A DNA stretch of 5,007 bases. Source: an uncultured Planctomycetaceae bacterium (lineage in GTDB: Bacteria > Planctomycetota > Planctomycetia > Pirellulales > Thermoguttaceae). Below, piece by piece: positions 4,978-5,007 of this stretch. The number at the start of each line of letters is the position of its first letter. The first letter of the stretch is position 1. The notes beneath the pieces were generated by a model, which saw only the letters and a program-made list of their open reading frames with translations, was not told where the DNA came from and ran no database searches. A program made the translations under genes and the position numbers. The DNA lies in assembly GCA_947307005.1 (NCBI GenBank), contig CAMZHY010000308.1, positions 1 through 5,007 on the forward strand, read 5' to 3'.

Positions 4978-5007
4978 AAGAGGGAGCGTTTTGCTCCCTC
5001 TTGATTT
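4978..5007 (+). terminator. Strong intrinsic terminator, probably bidirectional
   Basis: GAGGGAGC (4980-4987) pairs exactly with GCTCCCTC (4993-5000) around GTTTT, extendable by two A-T pairs. On the plus strand TTGATTT follows before the window ends. On the minus strand the same stem is followed by TTTTTCTTTT, an even better U-tract. It closes the queD-queE-folE operon 17 nt after the stop and probably also serves a convergent gene beyond the window. Confidence 0.85.

Noticed and set aside
1..5007. CRISPR array, insertion sequence, integrase or attachment site at the tRNA
   Set aside because: No regularly spaced repeats, transposase or integrase motifs, or duplicated tRNA 3' end were seen.

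Overview
The window looks like chromosomal DNA from a planctomycete-type Gram-negative bacterium, perhaps of the Pirellulales/Thermoguttaceae kind. This is inferred from an lpxB homologue (lipid A synthesis), a histone-like HU protein with a long Lys/Ala/Ser tail, moderate GC with many GAC/GCG/TTC-type codons, and mostly weak or absent Shine-Dalgarno sites. No 16S rRNA or taxon-specific marker is present, so the placement is moderate at best.

Left half, all on the minus strand. A probable operon runs right to left: a D-2-hydroxyacid dehydrogenase (1992-1036), a cysteine-free Rrf2-family regulator only 5 nt behind it (1030-539), and the 5' part of lpxB (504 to the window edge). Upstream lies a self-contained tRNA-Ser(GCT) unit with a near-consensus promoter and its own intrinsic terminator. 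Upstream of that is a monocistronic HU-like gene with a strong sigma70-type promoter (TTGACA-16-TAGAAT), a leader of about 80 nt holding a perfect 9-bp inverted repeat, a good SD and a strong terminator.

Right half, plus strand, divergent from HU. About 190 bp of sequence without a recognisable gene is followed by a compact 7-deazaguanine (queuosine/preQ0-type) cluster: queD, queE, and one long ORF fusing a Gpt-like purine phosphoribosyltransferase to GTP cyclohydrolase I (FolE). A strong, probably bidirectional terminator closes it. FolE converts GTP to dihydroneopterin triphosphate, QueD makes 6-carboxytetrahydropterin, and QueE makes 7-carboxy-7-deazaguanine. QueC, the next enzyme, is not in the window.

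The most notable points are the phosphoribosyltransferase-FolE fusion and the state of its partners. queE needs a one-base shift at an A5 run to be read through. queD has lost a continuous 5' end, including in-frame stops just before its Zn-site motif. The fusion itself is fully open. This could be true decay of the queuosine branch, with the FolE function kept for another purpose, or it could be indel errors in the assembly. The sequence alone cannot separate these.
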